Below, piece by piece: positions 44,179 through 52,100 of a DNA stretch of 64,000 nucleotides. The notes beneath the pieces are model-generated. The model searched no databases. It had not been told where the DNA came from and saw only the letters and a program-made list of their open reading frames with translations. This stretch comes from Agromyces sp. Leaf222. GTDB lineage: Bacteria > Actinomycetota > Actinomycetes > Actinomycetales > Microbacteriaceae. The stretch lies in NCBI RefSeq assembly GCF_001421565.1, contig NZ_LMKQ01000001.1, forward strand, positions 1,797,651 to 1,861,650, given 5' to 3'. The position numbers were made by a program, and so were the translations under genes. How positions within the stretch are numbered: the stretch's first letter is position 1; every line of letters begins with the position of its first letter.

Positions 44179-44859
44179 GTGGTCGCACCGGAGTTCATCG
44201 TCCCGCCGCCCGGGTTGATTCCCGAGGTGCCGAAGCCAGACGCGCCGAAGCCGGACGCGCCGATCGCCGGAGCGCCGACCGCTGACGTGCCGATCGTCGA
44301 CGCGCCGATCGCCGGCGTGCCGATCGCCGATGCGCCCGGTGCAGTCGGCCTCACCCGACCGCCGGCGGAGCGCGCCGACCAGGGCGACCACACCGTGCGC
44401 GCGCTGCCAGGGCGCGCATTGCCAACGTTCACGCCGTTGCCGAGCGGCCCGCCCGCGGCATCCCTCGCAATGCCGCAAGCGCTTCGGCCTGCCATGCCGG
44501 AGTCCGCGGCCGCAACGTCGTTCAGCCTCACCTCTGCGGCGGGCGAGACGGTCGAGATCGTGGGCCGCGTCGTCGTCGGGCGCAACCCGACGATCGGCGC
44601 CGACCAGGTCGGTGCCACCCCGATCGCGCTCATCGACCCCACCCGCACGGTGTCGAAGACGCACGCGCTCATCGAGGTCCGAGGGGGACAGGTCGTGATC
44701 ACCGACCTGCACTCGACGAACGGCGTCGCGGTGCAGGCGGGCGGCGGCGAGCTCACCGTGCTCGACCCCGGAGCACCCGCCGAACTCGAGGTCGGGGCGA
44801 CCCTGCGACTGGGCGACCTCGCGCTGACGCTGCGCCGGACCACCAGCGGCACGGTGTAG
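44179..44859 (+). CDS. FHA-domain protein with pentapeptide-like Pro/Ala repeats
   Basis: 226 residues. The N-terminal ~55 residues are a five-residue periodic Pro/Ala/Asp tract ([20 protein letters not shown]). The C-terminal ~110 residues are an FHA domain with [17 protein letters not shown] and LHSTNGV intact, so phosphothreonine binding is expected. It closes the ten-gene cluster, and the leuC leader begins nine bases after its stop. A -10 box suggests it can also be transcribed separately from GTG 44179. Confidence 0.88.
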   Translation: MVAPEFIVPPPGLIPEVPKPDAPKPDAPIAGAPTADVPIVDAPIAGVPIADAPGAVGLTRPPAERADQGDHTVRALPGRALPTFTPLPSGPPAASLAMPQALRPAMPESAAATSFSLTSAAGETVEIVGRVVVGRNPTIGADQVGATPIALIDPTRTVSKTHALIEVRGGQVVITDLHSTNGVAVQAGGGELTVLDPGAPAELEVGATLRLGDLALTLRRTTSGTV

Positions 44860-44862
44860 CCT
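44857..44862 (+). promoter_or_regulatory. Putative -10 box of the leuC leader transcript
   Basis: TAGCCT overlaps the stop codon of the FHA gene and ends 6 nt before the ATG of the leader peptide, implying a leaderless leader ORF. Confidence 0.5.
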
Positions 44863-44868
44863 GTGACC

Positions 44869-44922
44869 ATGCGCGCCACACGACGTCTTCTCCTTCGGTG
44901 CCGCGGCGGGGCCTCGTTCTAG
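44869..44922 (+). CDS. leuL: Leucine leader peptide upstream of leuCD
   Basis: A 17-residue [20 protein letters not shown], ends with TAG 60 nt before leuC. It has three consecutive leucine codons, CTT CTC CTT; CTT is rare in this GC-rich genome, so ribosome stalling under leucine shortage is plausible. CCGCGGC (44901-44907), inside the leader, can pair with GTCGCGG (44932-44938), and GGCCGTTCCC is repeated at 44922 and 44949, offering alternative structures. This is the layout of a transcription or translation attenuator. The exact terminator/antiterminator pair is not resolved by eye. Confidence 0.75.
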   Translation: MRATRRLLLRCRGGASF

Positions 44923-44981
44923 GCCGTTCCCGTCGCGGAGTCCGTCGTCGGCCGTTCCCTGTTTCCGAGGAAGACGAACGC

Positions 44982-46427
44982 ATGAACAACAACATCGCAA
45001 CTGCACGCCCGCGCACACTGGCCGAGAAGGTCTGGGACGCCCATCTGGTGAAGAAGGGCGAAGACGGCACGCCCGACCTCATCTACATCGACCTCCACCT
45101 CGTGCACGAGGTGACGAGTCCGCAGGCCTTCGACGGCCTGCGCCTGGCGGGTCGCCCGGTGCGTCGACCCGATCTCACGATCGCGACCGAAGACCACAAC
45201 ACGCCGACCCTCGCGATCGACAAGCCGATCGCCGACCTGACGAGCCGGACGCAGATCGAGACCCTCCGCCGCAACGCGGCCGAGTTCGGCATCCGCCTGC
45301 ACTCGCTCGGCGACAAGGAGCAGGGCATCGTGCACGTCGTGGGCCCGCAGCTCGGACTCACGCAGCCGGGCATCACGGTCGTCTGCGGCGACTCGCACAC
45401 CTCGACGCACGGCGCGTTCGGTGCCATGGCGTTCGGCATCGGCACGAGCGAGGTCGAGCACGTGATGGCCACGCAGACGCTGCCGCTGAAGCCGTTCAAG
45501 ACCATGGCGATCAACGTCGAGGGCGCGCTGCGACCCGGCGTGACCGCGAAGGACATCATCCTCGCCGTCATCGCGAAGATCGGCACCGGCGGCGGGCAGG
45601 GCTACGTGCTCGAGTACCGCGGCAGCGCCATCCGCGCCCTCTCGATGGACGGCCGCATGACGATCTGCAACATGTCGATCGAGGCGGGCGCCCGGGCGGG
45701 CATGGTCGCGCCCGACCAGACGACCTTCGACTACCTCGAGGGTCGTGCCCACGCGCCGCAGGGCGACGACTGGATCGCCGCCGTCGACTACTGGAAGACC
45801 CTCGCCACCGACGAGGGCGCCGAGTTCGACGCCGAGGTGTTCGTCGACGCCGACGACCTCGAGCCGTTCGTCACCTGGGGCACGAACCCGGGGCAGGGCG
45901 TCTCGCTCTCCGAGAACGTGCCCGACCCGGCGGCCATCGAAGACCAGCACGAGCGGGCCGCCGCCGAGCGGGCGCTCGAGTACATGGACCTCGAGGCGGG
46001 CACGCCTCTGAAGGACATCCGCGTCGACGCCGTCTTCATGGGCTCATGCACGAACAGCCGCATCGAGGACCTCCGTGCGTTCGCCTCGATCATCGAGGGC
46101 AAGCAGAAGGCCGACGGCGTTCGCGTCATGGTCGTTCCCGGCTCCGCCCGGGTTCGGCTCGAGGCCGAGGCCGAGGGGCTCGACAAGGTCTTCGAGGCGT
46201 TCGGTGCCGAATGGCGCTTCGCCGGCTGTTCGATGTGCCTCGGCATGAACCCCGACCAACTCGCCCCCGGTGAGCGCTGCGCGTCGACGTCGAACCGCAA
46301 CTTCGAGGGACGTCAGGGCAAGGGCGGCCGCACGCACCTCGTGTCGCCGCTCGTGGCCGCGGCCACCGCGATCCGCGGCACGCTCTCGAGCCCGTGGGAT
46401 CTGCAGACCGAAGGAGAGGCGAGCTGA
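44982..46427 (+). CDS. leuC: 3-isopropylmalate dehydratase large subunit
   Basis: 481 residues, aconitase family. It isomerises 2- to 3-isopropylmalate in leucine synthesis together with LeuD. The [4Fe-4S] ligands are C356 ([14 protein letters not shown]), C416 and C419 ([10 protein letters not shown]). [28 protein letters not shown] is highly conserved. The start is ATG 44982 with GAGGAAGA 8-15 bases upstream; the frame runs further up through the leader without similarity. It overlaps leuD through TGATG. Confidence 0.98.
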   Translation: MNNNIATARPRTLAEKVWDAHLVKKGEDGTPDLIYIDLHLVHEVTSPQAFDGLRLAGRPVRRPDLTIATEDHNTPTLAIDKPIADLTSRTQIETLRRNAAEFGIRLHSLGDKEQGIVHVVGPQLGLTQPGITVVCGDSHTSTHGAFGAMAFGIGTSEVEHVMATQTLPLKPFKTMAINVEGALRPGVTAKDIILAVIAKIGTGGGQGYVLEYRGSAIRALSMDGRMTICNMSIEAGARAGMVAPDQTTFDYLEGRAHAPQGDDWIAAVDYWKTLATDEGAEFDAEVFVDADDLEPFVTWGTNPGQGVSLSENVPDPAAIEDQHERAAAERALEYMDLEAGTPLKDIRVDAVFMGSCTNSRIEDLRAFASIIEGKQKADGVRVMVVPGSARVRLEAEAEGLDKVFEAFGAEWRFAGCSMCLGMNPDQLAPGERCASTSNRNFEGRQGKGGRTHLVSPLVAAATAIRGTLSSPWDLQTEGEAS

Positions 46428-47047
46428 TGGAGAAGTTCACGACCGTCACGGGCATCGCGGCGCCCCTGCGCCGCTCGAACGTCGACACCGACCAGATCAT
46501 CCCCGCCGTCTTCCTGAAGCGCGTCACCAAGACGGGCTTCGAAGACGCCCTCTTCTCCGCGTGGCGGCAAGACCCCGAGTTCATCCTGAACCAGCAGGCC
46601 TATCAGGGCGCCCGCGTGCTCATCGCCGGACCCGACTTCGGCACCGGCTCCAGCCGCGAGCACGCCGTCTGGGCGCTGCGCGACTTCGGCTTCGACGTCG
46701 TCATCAGCTCGCGCTTCGGCGACATCTTCCGAGGCAACTCCGGCAAGCAGGGCCTGCTCGCCGCACAGGTCGCCTACGAGGACGTCGAACGACTGTGGGA
46801 GGTCATCGAGGCCCAGCCGGGAATAGCGGTGACGGTCGATCTGGTTGCTCGTACGGTCAGCGTCGGAACGCTGACGGTGTCGTTCGACATCGACGACTAC
46901 ACTCGGTGGAGGCTTCTCGAAGGGCTCGATGACATCGGGCTCACCCTGCGTGACGAAGCGGCGATCGCCGAATTCGAGACGCATCGAGAGGCCTGGCGGC
47001 CGAAGACACTCCCCATCCGGGAGCCGGCGGAATCAGGAACTCTGTGA
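46427..47047 (+). CDS. leuD: 3-isopropylmalate dehydratase small subunit
   Basis: 206 residues. [16 protein letters not shown] near 18-33 and [17 protein letters not shown] near 68-84 are the family signatures of the swivelling domain that completes the LeuC active site. It starts at the ATG overlapping the leuC stop, with AAGGAGAGG upstream. It ends in a GTGA overlap with murA, so leucine and cell-wall genes are translationally linked. Confidence 0.98.
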   Translation: MEKFTTVTGIAAPLRRSNVDTDQIIPAVFLKRVTKTGFEDALFSAWRQDPEFILNQQAYQGARVLIAGPDFGTGSSREHAVWALRDFGFDVVISSRFGDIFRGNSGKQGLLAAQVAYEDVERLWEVIEAQPGIAVTVDLVARTVSVGTLTVSFDIDDYTRWRLLEGLDDIGLTLRDEAAIAEFETHREAWRPKTLPIREPAESGTL

Positions 47048-48414
47048 ACACACTCGGGCAGGATGCCAAGAACCACGCTTCTGCGGTCGGACTCAATGTC
47101 GACCGCATCACGATCAACGGCGGCAAGCCGCTGGTCGGGCGCATCGAACTGAAGGGCGCGAAGAACCTCGTCACCAAGGCGATGGTCGCAGCGATCCTCG
47201 GCGATGGGCCGAGCGTGCTGAAAGACGTGCCGAACATCAGCGACGTGCGCATCGTGCGCGGGTTGCTCGAGGTGCACGGCGTGACGGTGACCGACGGTCC
47301 CGTCGAGGGCGAGCTCATCCTCGACCCGACCGCCGTCGAGACGGCGCACATGGCCGACATCGACGCGCACGCCGGCTCGAGCCGCATCCCGATCCTGTTC
47401 TGCGGTCCGCTCCTGCACCGCCTCGGCGAGGCGTTCATTCCCGACCTCGGCGGGTGCCGAATCGGCGACCGCCCCATCGACTACCACCTCGAGGTGCTGC
47501 GCAACTTCGGCGCCATCGTCGAGAAGCTCCCGAGCGGCATCCGCATGTCGGCGCCCGACGGGCTGCACGGAGCCAAGGTGGCGCTGCCGTACCCGAGCGT
47601 CGGTGCGACCGAGCAGGTGCTGCTGACCGCGGTGCTCGCCGACGGCATCACCGAGCTCTCGGGCGCGGCCATCGAGCCCGAGATCATGGATCTCATCAAC
47701 ATCCTGCAGAAGATGGGTGCGATCATCACGGTCGACACCGACCGCGTCATCCGCATCGAGGGCGTCGAGAAGCTCAGCGGCTACACGCACCGCGCGCTGT
47801 TCGACCGCAACGAGGCCGCGAGCTGGGCCGCGGCCGCGCTCGCGACCGAGGGCGACATCTTCGTCGGCGGCGCCCGCCAGGCCGAGATGCTGACCTTCCT
47901 CAACGTCTTCCGCAAGGTCGGCGGCGACTTCGACATCGAAGAGGACGGCATCCGCTTCTTCCACCCCGGTGGAGACCTGAAGCCGGTCATCATCGAGACC
48001 GACGTGCACCCCGGCTTCATGACCGACTGGCAGCAGCCCCTCGTCGTGGCGCTCAGCAAGGCGAAGGGCGTGTCGATCGTGCACGAGACCGTCTACGAGC
48101 AGCGCTTCGGCTTCGTCGACGCGCTCGTCGAGATGGGCGCGTCGATCGAGGTGCACAAGGAGTGCCTCGGCTCGGCGACCTGCCGGTTCGGCCAGCGCAA
48201 CTTCAAGCACTCCGCCGTGATCTCGGGCCCGACCCGGCTCACGGGCGCCGACATCGAGGTTCCCGACCTGCGCGGCGGCTTCAGCCACCTCATCGCGGCG
48301 CTCACGGCCGACGGCCGCTCGACGGTCTCGAACGTGGGCATCATCGCGCGCGGGTACGAGAACTTCATCACGAAGCTCGAGCTCCTCGGGGCGGACTTCG
48401 AACTCGACGCATAA
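47044..48414 (+). CDS. murA: UDP-N-acetylglucosamine 1-carboxyvinyltransferase
   Basis: 456 residues, EPSP-synthase fold. It catalyses the first committed step of peptidoglycan synthesis, transferring enolpyruvate from [21 protein letters not shown] carries the catalytic Lys/Asn pair, and the loop cysteine is present (C138 in [14 protein letters not shown]), so classical fosfomycin sensitivity of the enzyme would be expected. The N-terminus has an extra ~18 residues. GTG 47044 overlaps the leuD stop. Confidence 0.96.
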   Translation: MNTLGQDAKNHASAVGLNVDRITINGGKPLVGRIELKGAKNLVTKAMVAAILGDGPSVLKDVPNISDVRIVRGLLEVHGVTVTDGPVEGELILDPTAVETAHMADIDAHAGSSRIPILFCGPLLHRLGEAFIPDLGGCRIGDRPIDYHLEVLRNFGAIVEKLPSGIRMSAPDGLHGAKVALPYPSVGATEQVLLTAVLADGITELSGAAIEPEIMDLINILQKMGAIITVDTDRVIRIEGVEKLSGYTHRALFDRNEAASWAAAALATEGDIFVGGARQAEMLTFLNVFRKVGGDFDIEEDGIRFFHPGGDLKPVIIETDVHPGFMTDWQQPLVVALSKAKGVSIVHETVYEQRFGFVDALVEMGASIEVHKECLGSATCRFGQRNFKHSAVISGPTRLTGADIEVPDLRGGFSHLIAALTADGRSTVSNVGIIARGYENFITKLELLGADFELDA

Positions 48415-48415
48415 T
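48410..48415 (+). promoter_or_regulatory. Putative -10 box (leaderless) of plsC
   Basis: CATAAT spans the murA stop codon region and ends 6 nt before GTG 48422. Confidence 0.5.
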
Positions 48416-48421
48416 GGGTGA

Positions 48422-49198
48422 GTGCAACACGACGACGCGTCTCCCGTCCATCCTGTGAAGGCGCGTTCGGAGACCCGCCGCCCGTCGTTCTTCTGGCTCC
48501 TCGCCGTGCTGGTGCTGCCGATCCTGAGCCTGATGGTGCGGTTCCGCTTCCATCATCGCGATCGGATGCCGCAGGCCGGCGCCTTCGTGCTCGCGCCCAA
48601 TCACTACAGCGAGATCGATCCGGTGGTCATGGGCGCCGCGACCTGGAAGCTCGGGAGAGCACCCCGATTCATGGCCAAGGCCTCGCTGTTCAAGAATCCC
48701 GTGCTCGGGTGGCTCTTGCGCACGTCGGGGCAGATCCCGGTCGAACGCGCGGGCAGCAAGAGTCATGCGGCGCTCCGTGCCGCCGAAGAGCTGGTCGAGA
48801 AGGGGCGGATGGTGGTCGTGTATCCCGAGGGCTCCCTGACACGTGATCCCGATCTGTGGCCGATGCGCGGCAAGACGGGCGCGGTCCGCATCGCGCTCGA
48901 GCGGGACATCCCGATCGTGCCCGCCGCGCACTGGGGCACGCAGGAGCTCATGGGCCGCTACGGCAAGAAGCTGAAGCCGTTTCCGCGCAAGACGATCGAC
49001 GTCATCATCGGCGAGCCACTCGACCTCTCGGCGTACCGGGGCAAGCCGCTCGACCAGGCCTCGCTGCTGAAGGCGACGAGCGAGCTCATGGACGCCATCG
49101 CGAAGCTCCTCGCCGAGCTGCGTGGCGAGGAGGCGCCCGCCGAGCGGTGGGATCCCACCAAGCACGGCCAGAAGGAGACGGGGCGCCTCGATGGCTAG
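48422..49198 (+). CDS. plsC: 1-acyl-sn-glycerol-3-phosphate acyltransferase
   Basis: 258 residues. It acylates lysophosphatidate to phosphatidate at the membrane. The H-x4-D catalytic pair is H61-YSEI-D66 and the glycerol-phosphate-binding motif appears as VVVYPEGSLTRDP. One N-terminal hydrophobic segment lies at about 22-40. The GTG start is placed just after a -10-like box. It overlaps gpsA by 8 bp, grouping two steps of phospholipid synthesis. Confidence 0.92.
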   Translation: MQHDDASPVHPVKARSETRRPSFFWLLAVLVLPILSLMVRFRFHHRDRMPQAGAFVLAPNHYSEIDPVVMGAATWKLGRAPRFMAKASLFKNPVLGWLLRTSGQIPVERAGSKSHAALRAAEELVEKGRMVVVYPEGSLTRDPDLWPMRGKTGAVRIALERDIPIVPAAHWGTQELMGRYGKKLKPFPRKTIDVIIGEPLDLSAYRGKPLDQASLLKATSELMDAIAKLLAELRGEEAPAERWDPTKHGQKETGRLDG

Positions 49199-50324
49199 GG
49201 CGGTCAAGACCGGGCGCGGAGCCCGCGTCGCCGTGCTCGGCGCGGGCAGCTGGGGCACGACGTTCGCGAAGATCCTCGCCGATGGCGGCGCCGACGTCGT
49301 CATCTGGGCCCGTCGTCCCGAGCTCGCCAAGGAGATCAACGAGGGCAAGCGCAACAGCGACTACCTCCAGGGCGTGAACCTGCCATTGGCGCTGCGCGCC
49401 ACGAGCCGCCTCGACGAGGCGCTCGCGGGCGCCGAGCACGTCTTCGTGTCGGTCCCGAGCCAGACGCTGCGCGAGAACCTCATCGCGGCAGAGCCGTTCC
49501 TGCCGGCCGGCGCGACGATCGTCTCGCTCATGAAGGGCGTCGAGAAGTCGACGGGCCTGCGCATGAGCGAGGTCATCGCCGACGTGCTGCCCATCGACCC
49601 GTCGCGCATCGCCGTGATCTCGGGCCCGAACCTCGCGCTCGAGATCGCGAAGGAGCAGCCGACGGCGGCCGTCGTCTCGTCATCGAGCCTCGAGACGGCG
49701 CAGGCCGTGGCATCCGTCGCCCGCAACCGCTACTTCCGCTCGTTCGTGAACACCGACGTGATCGGCACCGAGTTCGGCGGCGTGCTGAAGAACCTGATCG
49801 CGGTCGCCATCGGCATCGTCGACGGCGTCGGCTACGGCGAGAACACGAAGGCGTCGATCATCACGCGCGGCCTCGTCGAGATGACCGACTTCGCCGTCGC
49901 GTACGGCGCCCAGGGCGAGACGCTCTCGGGGCTCGCCGGCCTCGGCGACCTCATCGCGACGAGCCAGTCGCCGCTCTCGCGCAACAACACCGCTGGGCGC
50001 CTGCTCGGTCAGGGCTACCACCTCGCCGACGTCGTGAACCAGATGAACCAGACCACCGAGGGCCTGGCATCGGTCGGCCCCGTGCTCGAACTGGCGCGCG
50101 CCAAGGGCGTCGAGATGCCGATCGTCGAGCAGGTGCGCCAGGTGCTCGCCGGCACGCTCGAGCCGCGCGACCTCGCCCCTCACCTCACGACCGATGACGA
50201 GCCGCAGGGCGAAAGGACGATGGATGGACAAGCTCAGGGTGGTTCTGCTCTTCGGAGGGCGTTCAAGCGAGCATTCGATCAGCTGCGCGACGGCGGGCGG
50301 AGTTCTGGGCGCGATCGATCGTGA
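49191..50324 (+). CDS. gpsA: Glycerol-3-phosphate dehydrogenase [NAD(P)+]
   Basis: 377 residues. It makes sn-glycerol-3-phosphate for phospholipids. The NAD motif GAGSWGTTFAK is at 17-27, and FGGVLKNLIAVAIGI holds the conserved catalytic Lys. GLAGLGDLIATSQSPLSRN is typical. The family normally ends near residue 340; here the last ~35 residues (from about 343, Arg/Gly/Ser-rich) are read from the same DNA as the start of ddl in another frame, a 101-bp overlap, and look like a read-through tail. The start is ATG 49191. Confidence 0.95.
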   Translation: MARAVKTGRGARVAVLGAGSWGTTFAKILADGGADVVIWARRPELAKEINEGKRNSDYLQGVNLPLALRATSRLDEALAGAEHVFVSVPSQTLRENLIAAEPFLPAGATIVSLMKGVEKSTGLRMSEVIADVLPIDPSRIAVISGPNLALEIAKEQPTAAVVSSSSLETAQAVASVARNRYFRSFVNTDVIGTEFGGVLKNLIAVAIGIVDGVGYGENTKASIITRGLVEMTDFAVAYGAQGETLSGLAGLGDLIATSQSPLSRNNTAGRLLGQGYHLADVVNQMNQTTEGLASVGPVLELARAKGVEMPIVEQVRQVLAGTLEPRDLAPHLTTDDEPQGERTMDGQAQGGSALRRAFKRAFDQLRDGGRSSGRDRS

Positions 50325-51309
50325 CCGCTTCGAGGTGATCCCCGTCGGGATCACCCACGACGGCGCCTTCGTGCTCGAGAGCGACGATCCGACGCGCTTC
50401 GCCCTCGATCCGGGCCACCTGCCCGAGGTCGTCGACAACGGGTCGCGCGTGCGCTGGCCCGAGAGCGCGGCATCGCGCGAGCTCCGGGTCAGCGATGCCG
50501 CGGGCGAGCGTTCGCTCGGGGAGATCGACCTCGTCTTCCCGATCCTGCACGGCCGCTTCGGCGAAGACGGCACCGTGCAGGGACTGCTCGAGCTCGTCGG
50601 CCTGCCCTACGTCGGCAACGGCGTGCTGGCCTCGGCGCTCGGCATGGACAAGCACTTCACGAAGACCGCGCTCGAGGCGGCCGGCATCCCGGTGGCGCCG
50701 TGGGTCACGCTCTCGCGCGGCGCACTCGAGGCCGACGCCGAGCTGTGGAACCGTCGGGTTCGCGGCCTCGGGCTGCCGGTGTTCGTCAAGCCGGCACGGG
50801 CCGGATCGTCGGTCGGCGTGACGAAGGTCTCCGACTGGGCAGACCTCGAGGCCGCGCTCGAGGTGGCGTTCGCCGAGGACCGAACGGTGCTCGTCGAGCA
50901 GGCGGTGCCCGGTCGCGAGATCGAGATCGCGGTGCTCGAGGGTCGCGATGGGGTGCGCGTGAGCGTCGCCGGAGAGGTGGTCGTCACCGGCCGCGAGTTC
51001 TACGACTTCGAGGCGAAGTACCTCGACGCCCCTGGCATCGACCTGGTCTGCCCGGCCGACCTCGGCGACGGCGAGACGTTCGAGCTCGAGCGCATCGCCC
51101 GGCGCGCGTTCGAGGCGATCGGCGCCGAGGGCCTCGCGCGCGTCGACGTGTTCCTCGGCGACGAGGGCTTCGTCGTCAACGAGATCAACACGATGCCCGG
51201 ATTCACGCCCATCTCTATGTTCCCGACCTGCTGGCTCAACACCGGCCTCAGCTACCCCGAGCTCATCGCCGAGCTCATCGAGGTCGGCCACGCGCGCGGC
51301 GCGCGCTGA
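50224..51309 (+). CDS. ddl: D-alanine--D-alanine ligase
   Basis: 361 residues, ATP-grasp enzyme joining two D-Ala for the peptidoglycan stem peptide. LLFGGRSSEHSISC opens the protein, FPILHGRFGEDGTVQG and VKPARAGSSVGVTKV are conserved substrate/ATP loops, and VNEINTMPGFTPISMFP carries the metal ligands. The start is ATG 50224 (MDKLRVV) with AAAGGA upstream, inside the 3' end of gpsA; an ATG at 50194 in frame is less likely. A large hairpin follows the stop. Confidence 0.97.
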   Translation: MDKLRVVLLFGGRSSEHSISCATAGGVLGAIDRDRFEVIPVGITHDGAFVLESDDPTRFALDPGHLPEVVDNGSRVRWPESAASRELRVSDAAGERSLGEIDLVFPILHGRFGEDGTVQGLLELVGLPYVGNGVLASALGMDKHFTKTALEAAGIPVAPWVTLSRGALEADAELWNRRVRGLGLPVFVKPARAGSSVGVTKVSDWADLEAALEVAFAEDRTVLVEQAVPGREIEIAVLEGRDGVRVSVAGEVVVTGREFYDFEAKYLDAPGIDLVCPADLGDGETFELERIARRAFEAIGAEGLARVDVFLGDEGFVVNEINTMPGFTPISMFPTCWLNTGLSYPELIAELIEVGHARGAR

Positions 51310-51330
51310 CGCGGGCGGTCCACGATTCGG

Positions 51331-51370
51331 CGAACGGCGCCGGGATGCACCCGCATCTCGGCGCCGTTCG
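51331..51370. terminator. Large bidirectional hairpin between ddl and DUF3515
   Basis: Arms 51331-51348 and 51353-51370 pair over 18 bp with one G-T wobble around an ACCC loop. It is placed between converging genes, so it can serve both. Confidence 0.75.
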
Positions 51371-51428
51371 CGTCGCTCGGCGGCGTGCGGGTTCGCCGGG
51401 CACGGCCCATGCGACCCTGCGCGCCGTG

Positions 51429-51473
51429 TCGCGACATCCGGTCTCGCGACATCCGGTCTCGCGACGTCCGGGT
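51429..51473. repeat. Three tandem 15-bp repeats
   Basis: TCGCGACATCCGGTC occurs at 51429 and 51444 exactly and at 51459 with three changes. It lies in the 190-bp convergent spacer after the hairpin; function unknown. Confidence 0.85.
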
Positions 51474-51499
51474 TCTGCGACGACCTCGCGGGGCGGCGC

Positions 51500-52021
51500 T
51501 CAGTCCGTCGGCACCGCGTCGTCGACCGAGGTGCACGCGCCGTCGGACGGGATGACCGAGACCGCGGTCGAGAGATCGGTGATGACCGTCGTGCCCGAGA
51601 CGACCTCGCTGTCGATGAACACCTCGACGGCCGGCGTGCGGCCGAACGTGGTGAACCGGTAGTTGGGCTTGTCGGAGTCGTCCATGATCCAGTCGACGTC
51701 GTTGACGCTGTAGCAGGGGTCCGTGGTGGGTCCGGGGGTCGGCACGCCGCAGCGCAACAGCACGGATGCCGGGTCGCCCCACGCCCCCGTGCCCTGCGCG
51801 TCGGTCTCGCGTTGCGGCTGCTCGGCGACCTCGTCGGGAAGGCGCACGCTGAGTTCGGCGCAGGAGACGTCGATCGCCTCGGGGGCCGGCTGCATGTTCA
51901 CGATCGGGGTGCAGCCCGTGAGGGCGGCGCCGGTCAGGGCGGCCAAGGCGACGAGCGCAGAGCGGATGCCGGTGGCCCGGGTACGACGGCGGCGCGGCGG
52001 CGTGACGGGGTGCTGAGACAT
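51500..52021 (-). CDS. DUF3515 lipoprotein
   Basis: 173 residues. A short basic N-terminus (RRRRTRATGIR) is followed by a hydrophobic stretch ending in the lipobox LTGC (Cys about 37), so lipid anchoring outside the membrane is predicted. The mature part has conserved cysteines (VSCAEL, LLRCGVP, DPCYSV) and DVDWIMDD, matching the actinobacterial DUF3515 family that is commonly found beside ddl and thiL. Function not known. I start at ATG 52021 (MSQHPVTPP); the frame is open to 52096. Confidence 0.85.
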   Translation of the reverse strand: MSQHPVTPPRRRRTRATGIRSALVALAALTGAALTGCTPIVNMQPAPEAIDVSCAELSVRLPDEVAEQPQRETDAQGTGAWGDPASVLLRCGVPTPGPTTDPCYSVNDVDWIMDDSDKPNYRFTTFGRTPAVEVFIDSEVVSGTTVITDLSTAVSVIPSDGACTSVDDAVPTD

Positions 52022-52100
52022 CCGCTCCAGCGTACCGTGCGGGCCCTGGCGGTTCGGACGGCGGCTCAGCGCGCAGGCGCGGATGCGCGCCTTCACGGGA

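Noticed and set aside
41446..45018. Long minus-strand open frame (1190 codons) across the MoxR cluster end
   Set aside because: It is antisense to four well-supported genes, lacks family-like motifs and is dominated by Arg/Asp/Gly; open antisense frames are expected at this GC content.
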